Below are positions 1-11,200 of a stretch of DNA of 38,138 nt, piece by piece. Position numbers and translations under genes: made by a program. The notes beneath the pieces were generated by a model, which saw only the letters and a program-made list of their open reading frames with translations, ran no database searches and was not told the origin of the DNA. The DNA is from Vitrella brassicaformis (lineage: Eukaryota > Sar > Vitrellaceae). Location: assembly GCA_001179505.1 (NCBI GenBank), contig CDMY01000587.1, positions 1 to 38,138 on the forward strand, in the 5' to 3' direction. Position 1 is the stretch's first letter; every line of letters begins with the position of its first letter.

Positions 1-278
1 AGGGAGGGGAGGGTTTGCGGGACTGGGGTGTGCTGATGGGGCGGGGATTGATCCCTCCTCCCCTTGAGCCTGTTTGAGTCTGCGTGCTGATGGGACTGTA
101 TTTGTATGAGTATCACGGACACACAGACGAGTGTTACGGTTAATGACAGTTTCCCCCCCCCTAGCCGAGCAACGATTAGCCTAAAATTGACCCAAATGCG
201 GAGGGCAGGCACCGAACTGCGGAGGCGTTAGACGGGAAGCAAAAATAATAGTCCAGGACCTCAGCAGTCGCATCTGCC

Positions 279-574
279 ATGACGCCTGTGTCGCCGAGCC
301 CGTCTGCTTCAGGCGGCCCCTCACGCACCGAAAAGTATGTAGGTACATTGTGGTGGTGAAAGGTGTCTTCAACTTTGTGCCTGTTGTGGATTTCAGATTC
401 CGCGTCGCCGCTGGCACCGACAGGGCAGCCGAGAGGATTGTCCTGCACTTGAAGAGCCTCGATGTCGATGGCGACGGCAAGGTTAGGTATTCAGTCAAGT
501 CGACTGACTGTGAGGTGTTTCCAGTGTCCTTTTTCTGTACTACAGTTCACTGTTGATGATGTCGTGCGGGCAAC

Positions 575-626
<52 letters not shown>

Positions 627-2296
627 AGAGAGTATTGTAGAGAGAGAGAGAGAGAGTCATTTGTCTGTGACCAGGCGGAAGCTCTTTGCCGAGAAAAACA
701 CTAACACACGGCTCCGCTGGGTCATCGCTGTGGTAAGTGGTAGAGCCACAAGGGAATGCGGTCATGCTCTTCTGCAAACAGATGTCAGCGGCCTACGTTG
801 CCACGATGGCCATCATACTCGGCTTGGTGCGCAAACATGACAAACACAATCAACACGACAGACCATTGTGCTCCAATCACTTGGTCTCCAGGTTGTTGGC
901 GGGTTTGAGCGTAAGAGCGCACTTTGACATCGTTGCCAATGCTTGTGAAATCGTCTGTCGCTTCAGTGAGCAAGGAGACAAGGGTCAGGCCTGGGGGCTA
1001 CTTGAGTACCAAAGCAAAGCCTTCGATGCCCATCCGTAGGCCCTGCATGCTGTTTACGATACGAACAAGCCCTGCGATGATCATGTTTGTCGGCTAGGAG
1101 TGCGAGAGCACTTGGATGCGTTCAGCTTGTACGACGTCTTCAGGTGAATGAACGAGCCACACAACACGCCAACACACCCAGCTGAGTGCACGTATGGGAC
1201 CGAAGAATGCTCCCATGCCAATGGCATGCAGCACACCGATAGAGGACTACGACTCGGTGGAGGCAGTGATTATTCCGGTATATTTGGAATTTCTCTGCCT
1301 TCTTGCCTGCTGCCTGTGGTTTCATATTTGTGTGGTGCGTGTGGTGTGTCCCTCTACCTGGCTGGTTATCGTTTGGTCGTTGAATCCCATCATGGTTCCT
1401 GCTCACTGTCCCGTCAAGCACAACGAGACTGGGTCGTTCGGATACTACAAGGTCGCCTCCATCATAAATGGCCCTGCGTCCCTCCTCATCTCGATGGTGC
1501 TAAGAGGAACAGGTAGATGACTTGATGTCTCCTTTTCACCTTCAGGTGGGGGGCGAGTCCCTGGCTGTGAACCCCCTGGGCTATACTTTGATCGACGCTT
1601 ACGGAAGCTTTATTCGAGACATTTCATTCGTCGAGGAGGCTGAGCAGGCGGCGCTATCTGTGCCAGAAAGAAATGGGACAGATGACGCGTCTGCGACCCG
1701 CAGGCGCTTGTACGACAGCGCCCTGGCGATCAGATGTCGAAACGGCGCAAGAAGCCCGCAGTGCTTCTCAGCAAACGCTGTCAGCGTGTTCAGCGGCGTG
1801 ACTCACTCTTTGATGATCGGGGGCCAGCGCGTGTCGGTGCCCTTCAATTCGCCAATTCTCAGCTCATGTGAGCGGCCGATGTCAACTGATCCTTGATGGA
1901 CTGATACGTCAGTGTGTGTTGGCATGTTCACTCACTCTTGTCTCACTGTCTACGTATGACATCTTGCCGATGCCTCCTTTTTAACGTCAGACATCGGGCG
2001 CCGGGGCATCGGTCGAGGCCGCGGCGGCGTCGGACCTCGCCCAATCAAAAAGGCTGGTGGCTGCGGTCCTGCTGCGTATCGGTGCACGGTGAGCACACTT
2101 GTGCAAAGTGCATTCCAACAGACGAGACAAGCTTTCCTCACTGTGTGTCATCATTGCATGTGTCGCACAGTCTGACTCAGAGTGTTGCTCCGGTGCATGT
2201 GTTTCCAAGCTGAGTTCTGGCGGCGGGTTCTGCACCCCCACGCGGACGGATCTGCTTACCAGACCCAAAGATCTCCGCCAGAAGAGGATCTACTGA
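279..2296 (+). CDS. Type II membrane protein with C-terminal knottin-like cysteine module
   Basis: No named family recognised. Exons: 279-334, 397-486, 675-732, 782-826, 892-910, 967-1084, 1126-1143, 1187-1277, 1419-1496, 1546-1867, 1991-2088, 2171-2296, giving 372 aa with every phase joining. The ATG at 279 follows an in-frame TAG about 30 nt upstream. Residues about 40-60 carry a degenerate EF-hand loop (DVDGDGKV, with Leu at position 12 where a Glu is expected). A hydrophobic helix at about 63-87 is the only membrane segment, so the C-terminal 285 residues probably face the lumen or exterior; an NET glycosylation sequon lies there. A Gly/Arg-rich linker (about 300-318) leads to cysteines 323, 330, 336, 337, 341 and 352, spaced CX6CX5CCX3CX10C, the inhibitor-cystine-knot spacing. 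The 18 nt exon and the 41 nt intron before it are the weakest joins. Role unknown; a secreted or surface-displayed binding module is inference. Confidence 0.6.
577..656 (+). repeat. (GA)n microsatellite in intron 2
   Basis: Nearly pure GA repeat with two interruptions, inside the 188 bp second intron of the knottin-like membrane protein gene. No coding role; frames through it give only Arg-Glu runs. Confidence 0.9.
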
Positions 2297-2479
2297 ACGA
2301 AGAAGCTGTGGTGGCATTTTCCACGGTGCAGGAGAAAACACCTCACGAAGGTTTGAACGCTACGTATCGCAGTCACGCTTTCCGGCAGACAGAAAGGGCC
2401 CAAAGGGCCGGCGGAAAGGTGCACCATGCCACCCGATGCGGACGACGTTGACGTGTGCAGCGACAAGAAGAGCATACTT

Positions 2480-2885
2480 GTACGTTCTGAATCATAACAT
2501 GTGAATCGGCTGGGCTATCACTCCCAGTCGAAATGTCCCTCAAATCAGCCGTCCGGGCCCATCATTCAGTTGGAAAATCCTCAGACGATAAAGACGCCCT
2601 CTACCCTGCAGACTGATTGATACCGTCACCATGGCGTTGGAAGAAAAGAACTCGCCGTGTCCCTTTAAAAAAGCCCGATGACTCTTTCTTTCCTCAAAGA
2701 TCTCGGACAGTGATCTTAGGTAGCGTTTCAATCGAGACTCGAAAAACTCTAGAGGGGCTCCCGCAGCAGGACGAATAATGAGACAAGAAGCGAGAGAAGA
2801 GACGGTCTTTCTTCGTTTAGTCATGAGTGTGACTCAGGCACTGGATCACCTCCGCAGACCACAGGTGGGTCAGACGTAAGTGGAT
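2480..2885. repeat. Diverged copy A of a dispersed repeat family
   Basis: Shares short blocks in the same order with the region at 36898-37330: the core CTCAAATCAGCC near 2540, an AGCCCGATGACTCTTTCTTT block near 2675, and a terminal GGGTCAGACGTAAGTGG near 2867 that resembles GTAAGTGGGTCAG-type ends at 37151-37200. No coding capacity seen. Probably a non-autonomous mobile element relic. The match is patchy, so the boundaries are approximate. Confidence 0.5.
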
Positions 2886-2934
2886 CCGGGCTGATGAAAC
2901 GTGAGAAAATCAGTCCCATCGTCTTTTTTTTATC

Positions 2935-3050
2935 GCTATCGAGCATGCCGGAACAAACCTCACCCGACTTTGGTAATGATCACTGTGAAGTGCAATTTGC
3001 GACTTCCGCGTCTTACATCCCTGCTTCCCTTCTTTTCATTCTCCGTCTAA
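2935..3050 (+). pseudogene. Fragment of a CAP10/GT90-like gene
   Basis: Positions 2935-2980 closely match 17697-17747, the end of exon 4 and start of intron 4 of the intact glycosyltransferase gene, including the donor site GGTAATGATC. Positions about 3021-3048 match 17758-17785 inside the same intron. A 4 nt deletion and an unrelated 40 nt block separate the two matches, and no flanking exon is recognisable. It is a partial, dead duplicate carried as genomic DNA, since intron sequence is included. Confidence 0.6.
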
Positions 3051-3232
3051 GTGAGAATAGTCAGTCACTGAGTCAGTCTCTGACTCAGTCGGCATATCAC
3101 GGGTGTGGTACTGATTTAAGCGATACTCACTGTATCACTCTTCGATATGGCCACAGGACAAACAGAGCGCGGGGGATCGGGGTCGGTCTAGCCAATTGAA
3201 GCAATTGAAGCATATCAGTCACACGACACCAG

Positions 3233-6060
3233 TCAAGAAGAGAGATCAATGTACAAGCCTCCTCCCACACCCGCAGGATTGGCGCCACTTCGGCTGTTGA
3301 GATGCATACGGGGAGCAGCAGCATGAGCATGTTGCATTCTCTCGTCGTCGTCGCTGGGCGACTCCAGGTCAATCACCTCACGAGCACGCGCGTCGTTCAC
3401 AGGAGGCGCGAGCTGGGGAGGCGACACATCCAGCTGCGCATGCGAACGACTGAGGTGACACACAGCAACGACCAGAGTCGGACTCGGAGTCTGCCTTCGG
3501 TGTCCCGTATGTGTGCTTACGGCTGTTCAGCAGAGTGCCCGTGCTCGTGGCCATGCGCCGACTCTGCAACGCCCTGGCCCACAGACAGGCAAAGACATGC
3601 CGTGTTGAGTCTTTGTGTATTCCATAAGTTGGATGCGACGCCTTACCTGATCTGCGCGAGGGCCATTGAGCACAGGAGGAAGCAGGGGGGGAGGAAGGGG
3701 CGCGGCCATCGAGGACGGCTCGTGTCTTGCCCGAGACGTCGGTGGCTCACTCTCCTCCTCCAAGTCAATTACCTGCGTCAACCATTCTTCATATGAATGC
3801 ACACAACCATACATGGAAAGCAGTATACCTCGGGTGATGACCTTTGTCGCTTCGGTAATCTTGCAGGAGCAGCTGCGGCGGCTGATACACACGAAGAATG
3901 TATGGATCGGTACAATGCAGTAGGCACCTGCATACCAGCGGATGCTCGAGAGACGTCACCAAGAAAGGGTTCCTGCTGCACCCACCAAAAACACACATGC
4001 ACAGCATCGTCATTCAATGCATGTTTTCTGACCTTGACCACAGCCTGTGCGCCACGCCTGACGTCCTCAGGAGCAGGCAGTTGCCACCTTCCGTCCTTTT
4101 GGACAGACCACAAATTCGTCCACACCGGTCCATTCTGTCTGAAGTGTTTCGTGTTACCTCTGTGATTTCGATCTCGTCGACGTTGGCCGTCTGCCTGTCC
4201 GCGAGAAGGCGTTTGAACCACATGTCAACAGTCAGGTCGGCGGGCCTGAAAATGAACGCATGTTACGTAGACGACGAGAGCGGACGCTGTGCGTCTTGAT
4301 GTACCGTACAACTAGGTGGCAGCACGGGCACTTCCACCTGCTCGTGGGAGGGAGGCAATCAAGCTCCTCTGCCACCTCTTGGTTGTGTCCCTCTCTATGT
4401 GCGTGCGGGTGCACTGGCGACCTGTTGTTAAATGACCTCTGCGTGCTGGTGATCTCGAGAAAACCCATCAGGTCAAAGCACTGGAGGTGACGACACGAAC
4501 GACCACGAGCAGGGATCGAAATACTGAGAGAGAAAAAATGCGGACACCTCCATGATTTCTTTCCTTGGATGTAGCTGCGTACCGATGAAGTGTATTTGGG
4601 CACGTTAGCTTCACTTTCCGTCCGCCCTGGACGCATGTCACCTGTACAGACCATGCCATGCTGCTGAGAGCGAATACAGTACTGACGCAAACACACCTCG
4701 TCATCGTGATTCTGCCTAAAGAGATCCAACACTGAAGAAGAAGACCATCCTGTGCAGGCATCCTAGAAGACCGTGCTTCTTCTCACCTCTTCTGAGCCCG
4801 TCCCTCTCAGATATTTCCTGTCTGCGCACAACCTCCTGAACAGTACGACAGCAAGCCAGAGTGAGTCACATGTTTCTGTTTTGCCACGCAGTGCCTCACT
4901 TCGATGTCTGCAGGTGTGCGCCGCTGAGCTACGAAGAAACCAATAATGTACGCCTACACGAACGCAATAGAGCACGGATACAGGCACACCTTGAACACGG
5001 CTCATCATTGGTCTACCGGCCTGATGGTGACCCGCCGTCCATCTCGGTCCACTTGCTCATCAGCGATGCTCCAGTTGATTTCTACTCTGTTGTTGCCCTG
5101 ATTCTGACCGGCGCTGAAGTACTTGGTTAGCTGCAAAAGTTTCTCACAGAAGGATGAAGCCGATATTTTCATCTTCCTTCTATTTTGACAGCTCCCTCTT
5201 GCGCGTACGTTGAGCGGCTCTTCTCTCCTCTTCTTTTCTGGTGACGCCTTCGGAATCTTGGCCTCTTGTGGAAGCTGCAGCGCACACGATTTCCGATCCG
5301 TTTCGGTCACACAACCACCTACCGTGTCATTGACTTTTATCGACAGCTCATAGGGCCACGTGTGCGTGAGTGAGGTGTCCCTGGTCGACAAGCATCGAAC
5401 CCAAATCTCGTAGTTTTTCCTGATCACACGTGACGTTGCGTCATGGGCGTACATGCTCATGATGGATCTCTCACCGCCTCCACTCAACTAGCCTCGGAAG
5501 ATGCAGTGTCTGCTGCTTCATATTGCTTCCCGAAACCAACACATGCACAAACAGAGGGCCGTCAACCTGAACCAAACACATGCACCGTGGCCATACCCAA
5601 GAAATTCAACGGTCATCACGTACCCAGGTGACCTGCGCTGTGTACTTGTGCTTGCTTACCACTTGGTTGAATGGGTCCATCTTCTTGAACCGACAGATAT
5701 GACACACGTAGCGGCTCCTGTCCCCGTGATAGTGCACACAACGCTCATGCTGAAGGAAGCGAGAAGGAAACGCGGAAGAGGAACTTATGCCCGCTATGCT
5801 CTCAGTCCACCCGGCCACCCCACTTACATATAGTCCGTAACACTCCCTGCAGCGGACAGATGGCGACGAGAACGTGCTTCCCATATCTCGCCGGCCGCAC
5901 AAACATGCCCCCGGCGGTGGACTTCCCGACGCCAAGTTGCCCGACGCTGCCGCCGCCGATGATGGCACGTTCCCGCTATAACGATCAGAGTCCGGAAACC
6001 TTCACACACACCATGTATCGTGCCATGAGGTTCAATGGTCTTCAGCGCGTACCTGTACAT
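3233..6060 (-). CDS. SIZ/PIAS-type SUMO E3 ligase (PHD, PINIT, SP-RING, SIMs)
   Basis: Transfers SUMO from the E2 (Ubc9) to nuclear substrates. Exons in coding order: 6053-6060, 5828-5999, 5624-5749, 5475-5566, 5323-5419, 5209-5274, 5032-5130, 4900-4953, 4787-4835, 4697-4749, 4583-4641, 4437-4523, 4305-4337, 4158-4245, 4033-4095, 3829-3975, 3647-3772, 3521-3573, 3233-3449; 562 aa, all phases consistent. A PHD finger (about 35-83) begins CLCG and ends CHICRFKKMDPF, the form seen in plant SIZ1. The PINIT domain (about 85-235) contains YEIWVRC, WPYELSIKVND and RRTPADIEEVV. The SP-RING (about 290-345) has KLTCPNTLHR, CRHLQCFDLMGFL and WKCPCC. SUMO-interacting motifs are VIDLEEESE (432), VIDLESPSDDDE (516) and a terminal YIDL (557). 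No SAP domain was found; the first ATG sits 8 nt before an intron, so an upstream exon could be missing. Close to the fusion gene at 8283, another modifier-pathway gene. Confidence 0.88.
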
Positions 6061-6662
6061 CGCTATGGTTGGTTGGTTATTGTTCAGGCTCGTGCTGACG
6101 CATTGGTGGCTGAGTTGCAACGGTTTCACAGCTACTCCAAAACAACGTCATAAGCCCCCTAGCTCCTTTTTTCTTGCCTGATCCCGCATCACTTTAAGGT
6201 CGGCATCACTTTAAAGAACGCACGGAGCGCTCACATTCAGCGACCATCCGTGCAGTCACTTTTCGGATTAACCACTGTCGATGGGAGCAAGTCGATGAGT
6301 GCATTCAAGAAAAGCATGCACCACTCGCATGAGGGAAGGACGGGATGGAGGAAGGGAGGGAGGGAGGGATGGAGGGAGGGAGGGGGACAAAGGATGTGCA
6401 GGTGGAGAGAGAGATGCATGGTGCACTAGAGGAGGAGTGCATACAAACGTACGTACACGCAGAGGCAGGCAGGAAGATCCACCCAGCGTCACAGGAGGCA
6501 CCGACGAGTGCCGTGGCATGACCGACTCCCGACACTATCTGCAAAGCTAAACAAAGCCATACGATCAAGGATGCTTTCTGTCATAATGCTCCTCTCTCTG
6601 CAGTGCCTGTAAACCAGCTTCTCACACCAGCAAATCTGAGACTTGCCCATTCAACGTGCCCA
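6061..6662. other. Intergenic stretch between SUMO ligase 5' end and NOL 3' end
   Basis: About 600 bp holding the presumed promoter and 5' UTR of the SUMO ligase gene (reading leftward) and the 3' region of the NOL gene. It contains a G-rich plus-strand tract and a direct copy of an ATCACTTTAAGG/ATCACTTTAAAG heptad-like repeat near 6187 and 6204. The open frames here are Pro/Ser- or Gly/Arg-rich readings of the simple repeat. I looked for a SAP-domain exon and saw none. Confidence 0.6.
6331..6387 (+). repeat. G-rich tract with quadruplex-forming pattern
   Basis: More than eight runs of three or more G separated by 1-4 bases on the plus strand (GGGAGGGAGGGAGGG core). The pattern meets the usual G-quadruplex criterion. 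It lies about 300 bp upstream of the SUMO ligase start, on that gene's template side. Confidence 0.7.
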
Positions 6663-8107
6663 TCAGGCGTCAATCGGTATCTGTGTCGCGCCCCGCCACT
6701 TTCCGTCAACTACACCGTCATACTGCGCCTTCACACCCGACTCGCTGTATTTCGCCCCATCAGCAACAACACGATTGCCGTCGCCATCGAAAAACCTCCC
6801 ACCAAACACTATCTGCAGCCGGTGAAGAAAGCGTGTGTCGGTCGTCCGTCTCTCTGCTTTGGTTTGTTCATGCGTGTGAGTGTGTGAATGGCATACCTGT
6901 GGCCATCCGGTGATGAGCTTCAAGACGGCCTGGGGGATGGTGAGGAACTTAACATAACTGCCAGAGCCGCTCACCCGCCGAATGCGTGGCACTAAATAGT
7001 CCGCAACAGTGTCGGGCTCCTCACACAAAGTATTGAAAAACCTGAAAGGGCGACCACAGGCAAGCAGCTAGAGCTGGACAGATGGATGGCTGGAGTGCCT
7101 GCCTTCCCTGTCTAATCCATACCTGCGAAAGGCCGGTGTGGAGTCGGCCAGGAGTAAATCTGTTAGCACCATCCCTGGGCTCAAATTGTGCACGCCTATC
7201 TGACGCAGCCACAGACATGCACGGTCATGCAGACAGGGAGGGACACACAATCGACACTGGGGAGGAGCTGACCTTGTTGTGATTTGCTTCCTTGAGCTCT
7301 TCCCTGATGGAGGCCGATAACTGCGGCATGGCGCGCTTGGAGGCGCCGTATGCAGCGTATCCCTTTGTTGCGCCGCCCTCTACACCTGCACCATCCATGT
7401 TGAAGATATGGCCGCCCTGCTCTTGCCTCGACATGATCTGAAGCCCCACAAGTACACGCCCGCACAACACATCGTCAAGTAAGCAGCCATCCCTGCGTGG
7501 TCCGCACCTCGATTGCCTTCTTGCAGCAGAGAAGGGTGCCGAGAAGGTTCGTGTCCAGCACTTGTTTGAGGTCGTCGGGCGTCAAGTCAGACAGGCGCCG
7601 CCGCTTCCCAGCCACCGTCCCTGCGTTGTTGACCCACACATCAATGTGCCCAAGCTGCTCGACGCAGAAGTCCCCAAGCCTCTCGACGTCTTGAGGGCTC
7701 CCCACGTCACACAGGATGCCCCCCACAGATGCCTTCGCACCGTCATTGGCAACACCAGGATCTCTTCTCAGGGCCTCCACTGCCATCGCCAGGCGGTCAG
7801 CATCACGCCCGCAGACGATCACTCTGTCGCCCTCTCTCAAAAATCTCTGCAATCCATCCATCGCAGACAGCCACTCAAACTGTCATCTGGTGTCCATCTG
7901 TCCCATCTATCCCACCTTTGCCAGGGCGTATCCGACTCCTTTGGTCCCTCCAGTAATGACCACGTTTTTGCTGGTGGTGCTCTGCAGCCTTGAGATCTTT
8001 CTCTCAGCGTGCGGTCTGCGAGCGGCCGTGCTGGGAAAGGACGGGGATGAGTCCGGAAAGCCAGACGCTAAAACAGCCGTGCACAGGTGCACTATTAGGC
8101 TCAACAT
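6663..8107 (-). CDS. NOL: NOL/NYC1-type chlorophyll b reductase-like SDR, plastid-targeted
   Basis: NOL/NYC1 enzymes reduce chlorophyll b to 7-hydroxymethyl chlorophyll a with NADPH at the thylakoid. Exons in coding order: 7916-8107, 7508-7846, 7273-7437, 7123-7199, 6897-7041, 6663-6812; 355 aa, near the usual NOL length. Residues 1-16 form a signal-peptide-like hydrophobic stretch ending ASG before Phe, followed by a Ser/Pro/Arg-rich stretch to about 48. That resembles the bipartite leader used for complex plastids. The Rossmann motif TGGTKGVG is at 52-59, NNAG at 137-140 and YGASK at 207-211. The hallmark FNMDGAG, specific to the NYC1/NOL branch rather than generic SDRs, is at 189-195, followed by VHNLSPGMVLTDLL. 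The first exon starts 175 bp from the divergent fusion gene. The puzzle is substrate: chromerids are reported to lack chlorophyll b, so another pigment substrate or a retained ancestral activity is possible. Confidence 0.9.
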
Positions 8108-8282
8108 TCACCCTTGCCGATGAAAATTCCTCGGGGTTAGGTGGGTTTGAGTAGGGCTCAGGGTTTACAGAATTGCGAGCTCGACAGAACGTCCTCCTCC
8201 TTCATCTGCATAGGGTTATCGAGGAGGCCCCCTGAGGACGACGAATATCTACGGCGCCGTGAACCTGGCGGCGGTTTGCGAG
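8108..8282. promoter_or_regulatory. Divergent promoter region, NOL and UBA-PARP-E2 genes
   Basis: Only 175 bp separate the start codons of the leftward NOL gene and the rightward fusion gene, so both promoters must lie here or overlap the genes. No TATA box or repeated operator-like motif stands out. An in-frame TAG near 8210 closes the frame upstream of the fusion gene ATG, which supports the 8283 start. Confidence 0.55.
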
Positions 8283-11200
8283 ATGAGTTCCGAAGCTGAC
8301 TGGGCTTTGCGAGACCTCGAGCGATGGGCGAAGAGCAAGGGCATCCACACGTGAGCACACGCGCGTCTGTGCAGTGCCATTCGCCTGATCTGTATATATG
8401 ATATTCCTACTGTGTGTGCTGTGTGTGTGCGTGTTGGTGTGGTGTCATCTGCAGCCTCGAGGTATTGGAGGTCAATATCGACGGCAGCGCGCAGAACAGT
8501 CAGCCCAGCAGCGTCAAGATACGGTATGCGACCCACACACCACGCTGACATCGGGCACGGTGCTGGTGTGGTCGTGTGATGGTGTCATTCAGGCTGGACA
8601 ATGTCCGTGTCGACATCATCGGGTACGCACACGAGGGCAGGGGAGCGCAGGCAAGGGAGGGGAGGGGAGGGAAGGGGACGAATGGGCAAGGTGTAGGTCA
8701 TAGACACATCCATGCGTTTGTGTGACGATGCTGTCACGGCAGTTTGCAGGGCGGCATGCTCATCAACGTCATTGACGACCACTCCAGTGAGCTCGAGACG
8801 ATGGTCAAGGCGTGCAGCAGCAGGGTACGTACGCACCCACGCCACACGTTGGCAAACAGAATGACAGACTGACAGGAAATACCCAACCAGCCAGCCAAGA
8901 CAAACAACGTCACTAGCTTAGTCTGTGGGTGATGTTCAGGCGATGGAGGGGCGCTACACTGTCAGACGTAAGCTACCGGACACATGCATGTCCTACCGAC
9001 GTCTGTATGCTTCATCCTTCCCTCTGCAGAAGCCTTTGAGGACCTGCTGACTGAGTACAAGGCCACCCTCATGGCCTCACCTGACGGGATACGCCAGGCA
9101 AGCACACAGACACAATGCAGGGGGCGGGCAGGTCAGTCAGGACACTGTGCTCACGCCCCGTTGCGTGTTGATGCGTTGCTTGCTTTGGTTGCTTGGCACC
9201 AGAGGTTCGACGCGTGGAGGCAGGCCAACCTGAGCAAACTCGGCGACAGGGCAGACCACACCGCGTTCATCAGATTCGGTCCGCACAGATACCCACGCAC
9301 CCACCCACCCACACATACATCTTTGGCCCCTCAGATTCCCACGACAACGCGGCGACGGTCGAGTTTCTCGGGTGGCGTGTGTCGCTCGTTGAGACCGAGA
9401 ACACCTACTTCGTCTCAAGCTTCGCCGAGTCCTCAGAGGAGAACATCAACGAATGGATCGTACGTGACGACCACACGGGCACATATGCAATGGTCCGTCC
9501 GTATGGTGTTGTGCTGTTGTGGTGGGGGTGCTCTCAGAATCGCAGCTGTGAGTACGCCTTCCAGGAGGCCAGCGGGCGCACCTTCGAGCAGATACTCGAC
9601 TACCTCCTCAAACACGCACCACACGTACGTAGCTAAGATGGACATACAGAGAGAGAAGGAGAAGGAGAGGGGGGGAGATGGGGTGCTGGTGTGTGCTTCT
9701 TCTTCTTCTCATTCACAGTGTTTGTTGGACGGGGAGGGCGACGCGGCGATGCATGACGACGACTACGGCGAGGATGACGGCGACCAACTCCACTTCTCGA
9801 CGAATTTCCAGACATGGGCGGTGCAAAAGAGGATCCCCGTCGGGTCGCCCCTCCAAAACGAGATCGAGAAACGCGTCCGCGAACCATTCGGTACACTTCA
9901 CATGCACCATGCACCGATACTTATGTTTGTTGTTTGATGCTCATGACGGTGGCGGCGCTGTTGTTGATGCAGGTGGCGTAGACGCGATTCGCGAGGCGTT
10001 CATCTGCAAGGCAGGCAAACCCGTCCCGTCCCATCCCATCCATCCCATCCACGATGGGCCCGGCCCCTACACGCGGATATCCGTGTACTTGTGTATGTAT
10101 TCGTTTAGGAGGTGGAGAGTGGGCGCAGAAAGTGCTGCACCAAGTACGGCGCGGGCAAGGTGGAGATCGGATGTCTGCCCGAGCTCGGATTCGTGCAACT
10201 CGCCATCGACCTCGGTGGGCGGGGGAAGCGGAAACCTAACCGTCTAGACGCCTGCAAGTGCACAGTCATCTCTCTCTCTGCCGTGTTCGTATGGTGTCAG
10301 CTGGGATGGAGACCGACGCGGCGACTCTGAGTCTGATAGGCATCCCCGCCAACACGCCCGTCGTGTGCAGCTTCCTCTTCTCACAGGGGGTACGTGGGGC
10401 GCCCAACCACACTCGCAACCTTTTGCATGGCTCTTCGTTGCCCCTTTCCATCTGTCTGTCTGTCTGTCTGTCTGTGGGTGCGGTCTGTGGTATGGTGTGG
10501 TGTGGCGTGCAGGCGATGAAGGCCCGGTCCTTTACGGACGCGTTTCGCGACTTCAATGCGTCGGACCATTTCTTCGTGTGGCAGAACAAACTCTACGGCA
10601 CAGAGGCCGCTGAAGTGGTGCGTACGTCTGTTCACTTGATCAAACTGCTGCACGTGGCGAATATTTGTGTGCGCCGGTTGTGCACACAGGGCGGTGATTC
10701 CTCACCGCGTGTTGGTGGGGTGGGCAGCAAGGAGCAGAAGGGCTACGGCACCTCGCATATCATCCCCAAGGTCATGACCATCACCATCACCTCACACCAG
10801 GACCATATCAACCAACAAATTGCGTTTGTCTTGTCTGCTCTTTCCTGCGATGGTTGGTTGGTCCGTTGGTGCGTCAGATATTCAAGGGTTTCATCAAGGT
10901 GAGCACTGATGCAAAGCCTCGCTCCCTCCTTGCAATGATGCGTCCGAATGTGTGTGTCCCGTCCCGTGCAGGAGTACATCCCCAAGTCGTCGTGGCGTCC
11001 CCCCCTGCCCCCCCAGGCCTCATCCACCGGCAAGCGCCGTATCGACCACGACAACACGACCACTGCCAGCATGGACGTCGACCCCAAACCCGCGCCGCCC
11101 AAGCCCCATGCCGCCAACCACCAGCAGCACCACTCGCCCCTCGCTCACAAGCCCCTCAAGAGCATCCGGACCAATGGCATGGCAGACCATCACGCCCAGC

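Noticed and set aside
1522-1896. Independent short gene at this frame
   Set aside because: It is exon 10 of the knottin-like membrane protein; the flanking introns join it in phase on both sides.
5624-5658. Possible 27 nt intron and 9 nt exon in the SUMO ligase gene
   Set aside because: The stretch is open in frame and reads through as part of the PHD-to-PINIT linker; a 27 nt intron would be too short.
6305-6568. Pro/Ser-rich minus-strand frames
   Set aside because: They are translations of the G-rich simple repeat and lack splice or domain support.
8984-9937. 317-codon open frame on the plus strand
   Set aside because: It reads introns and off-frame exon sequence of the fusion gene and has Thr/Arg/Ser-biased composition without domains.
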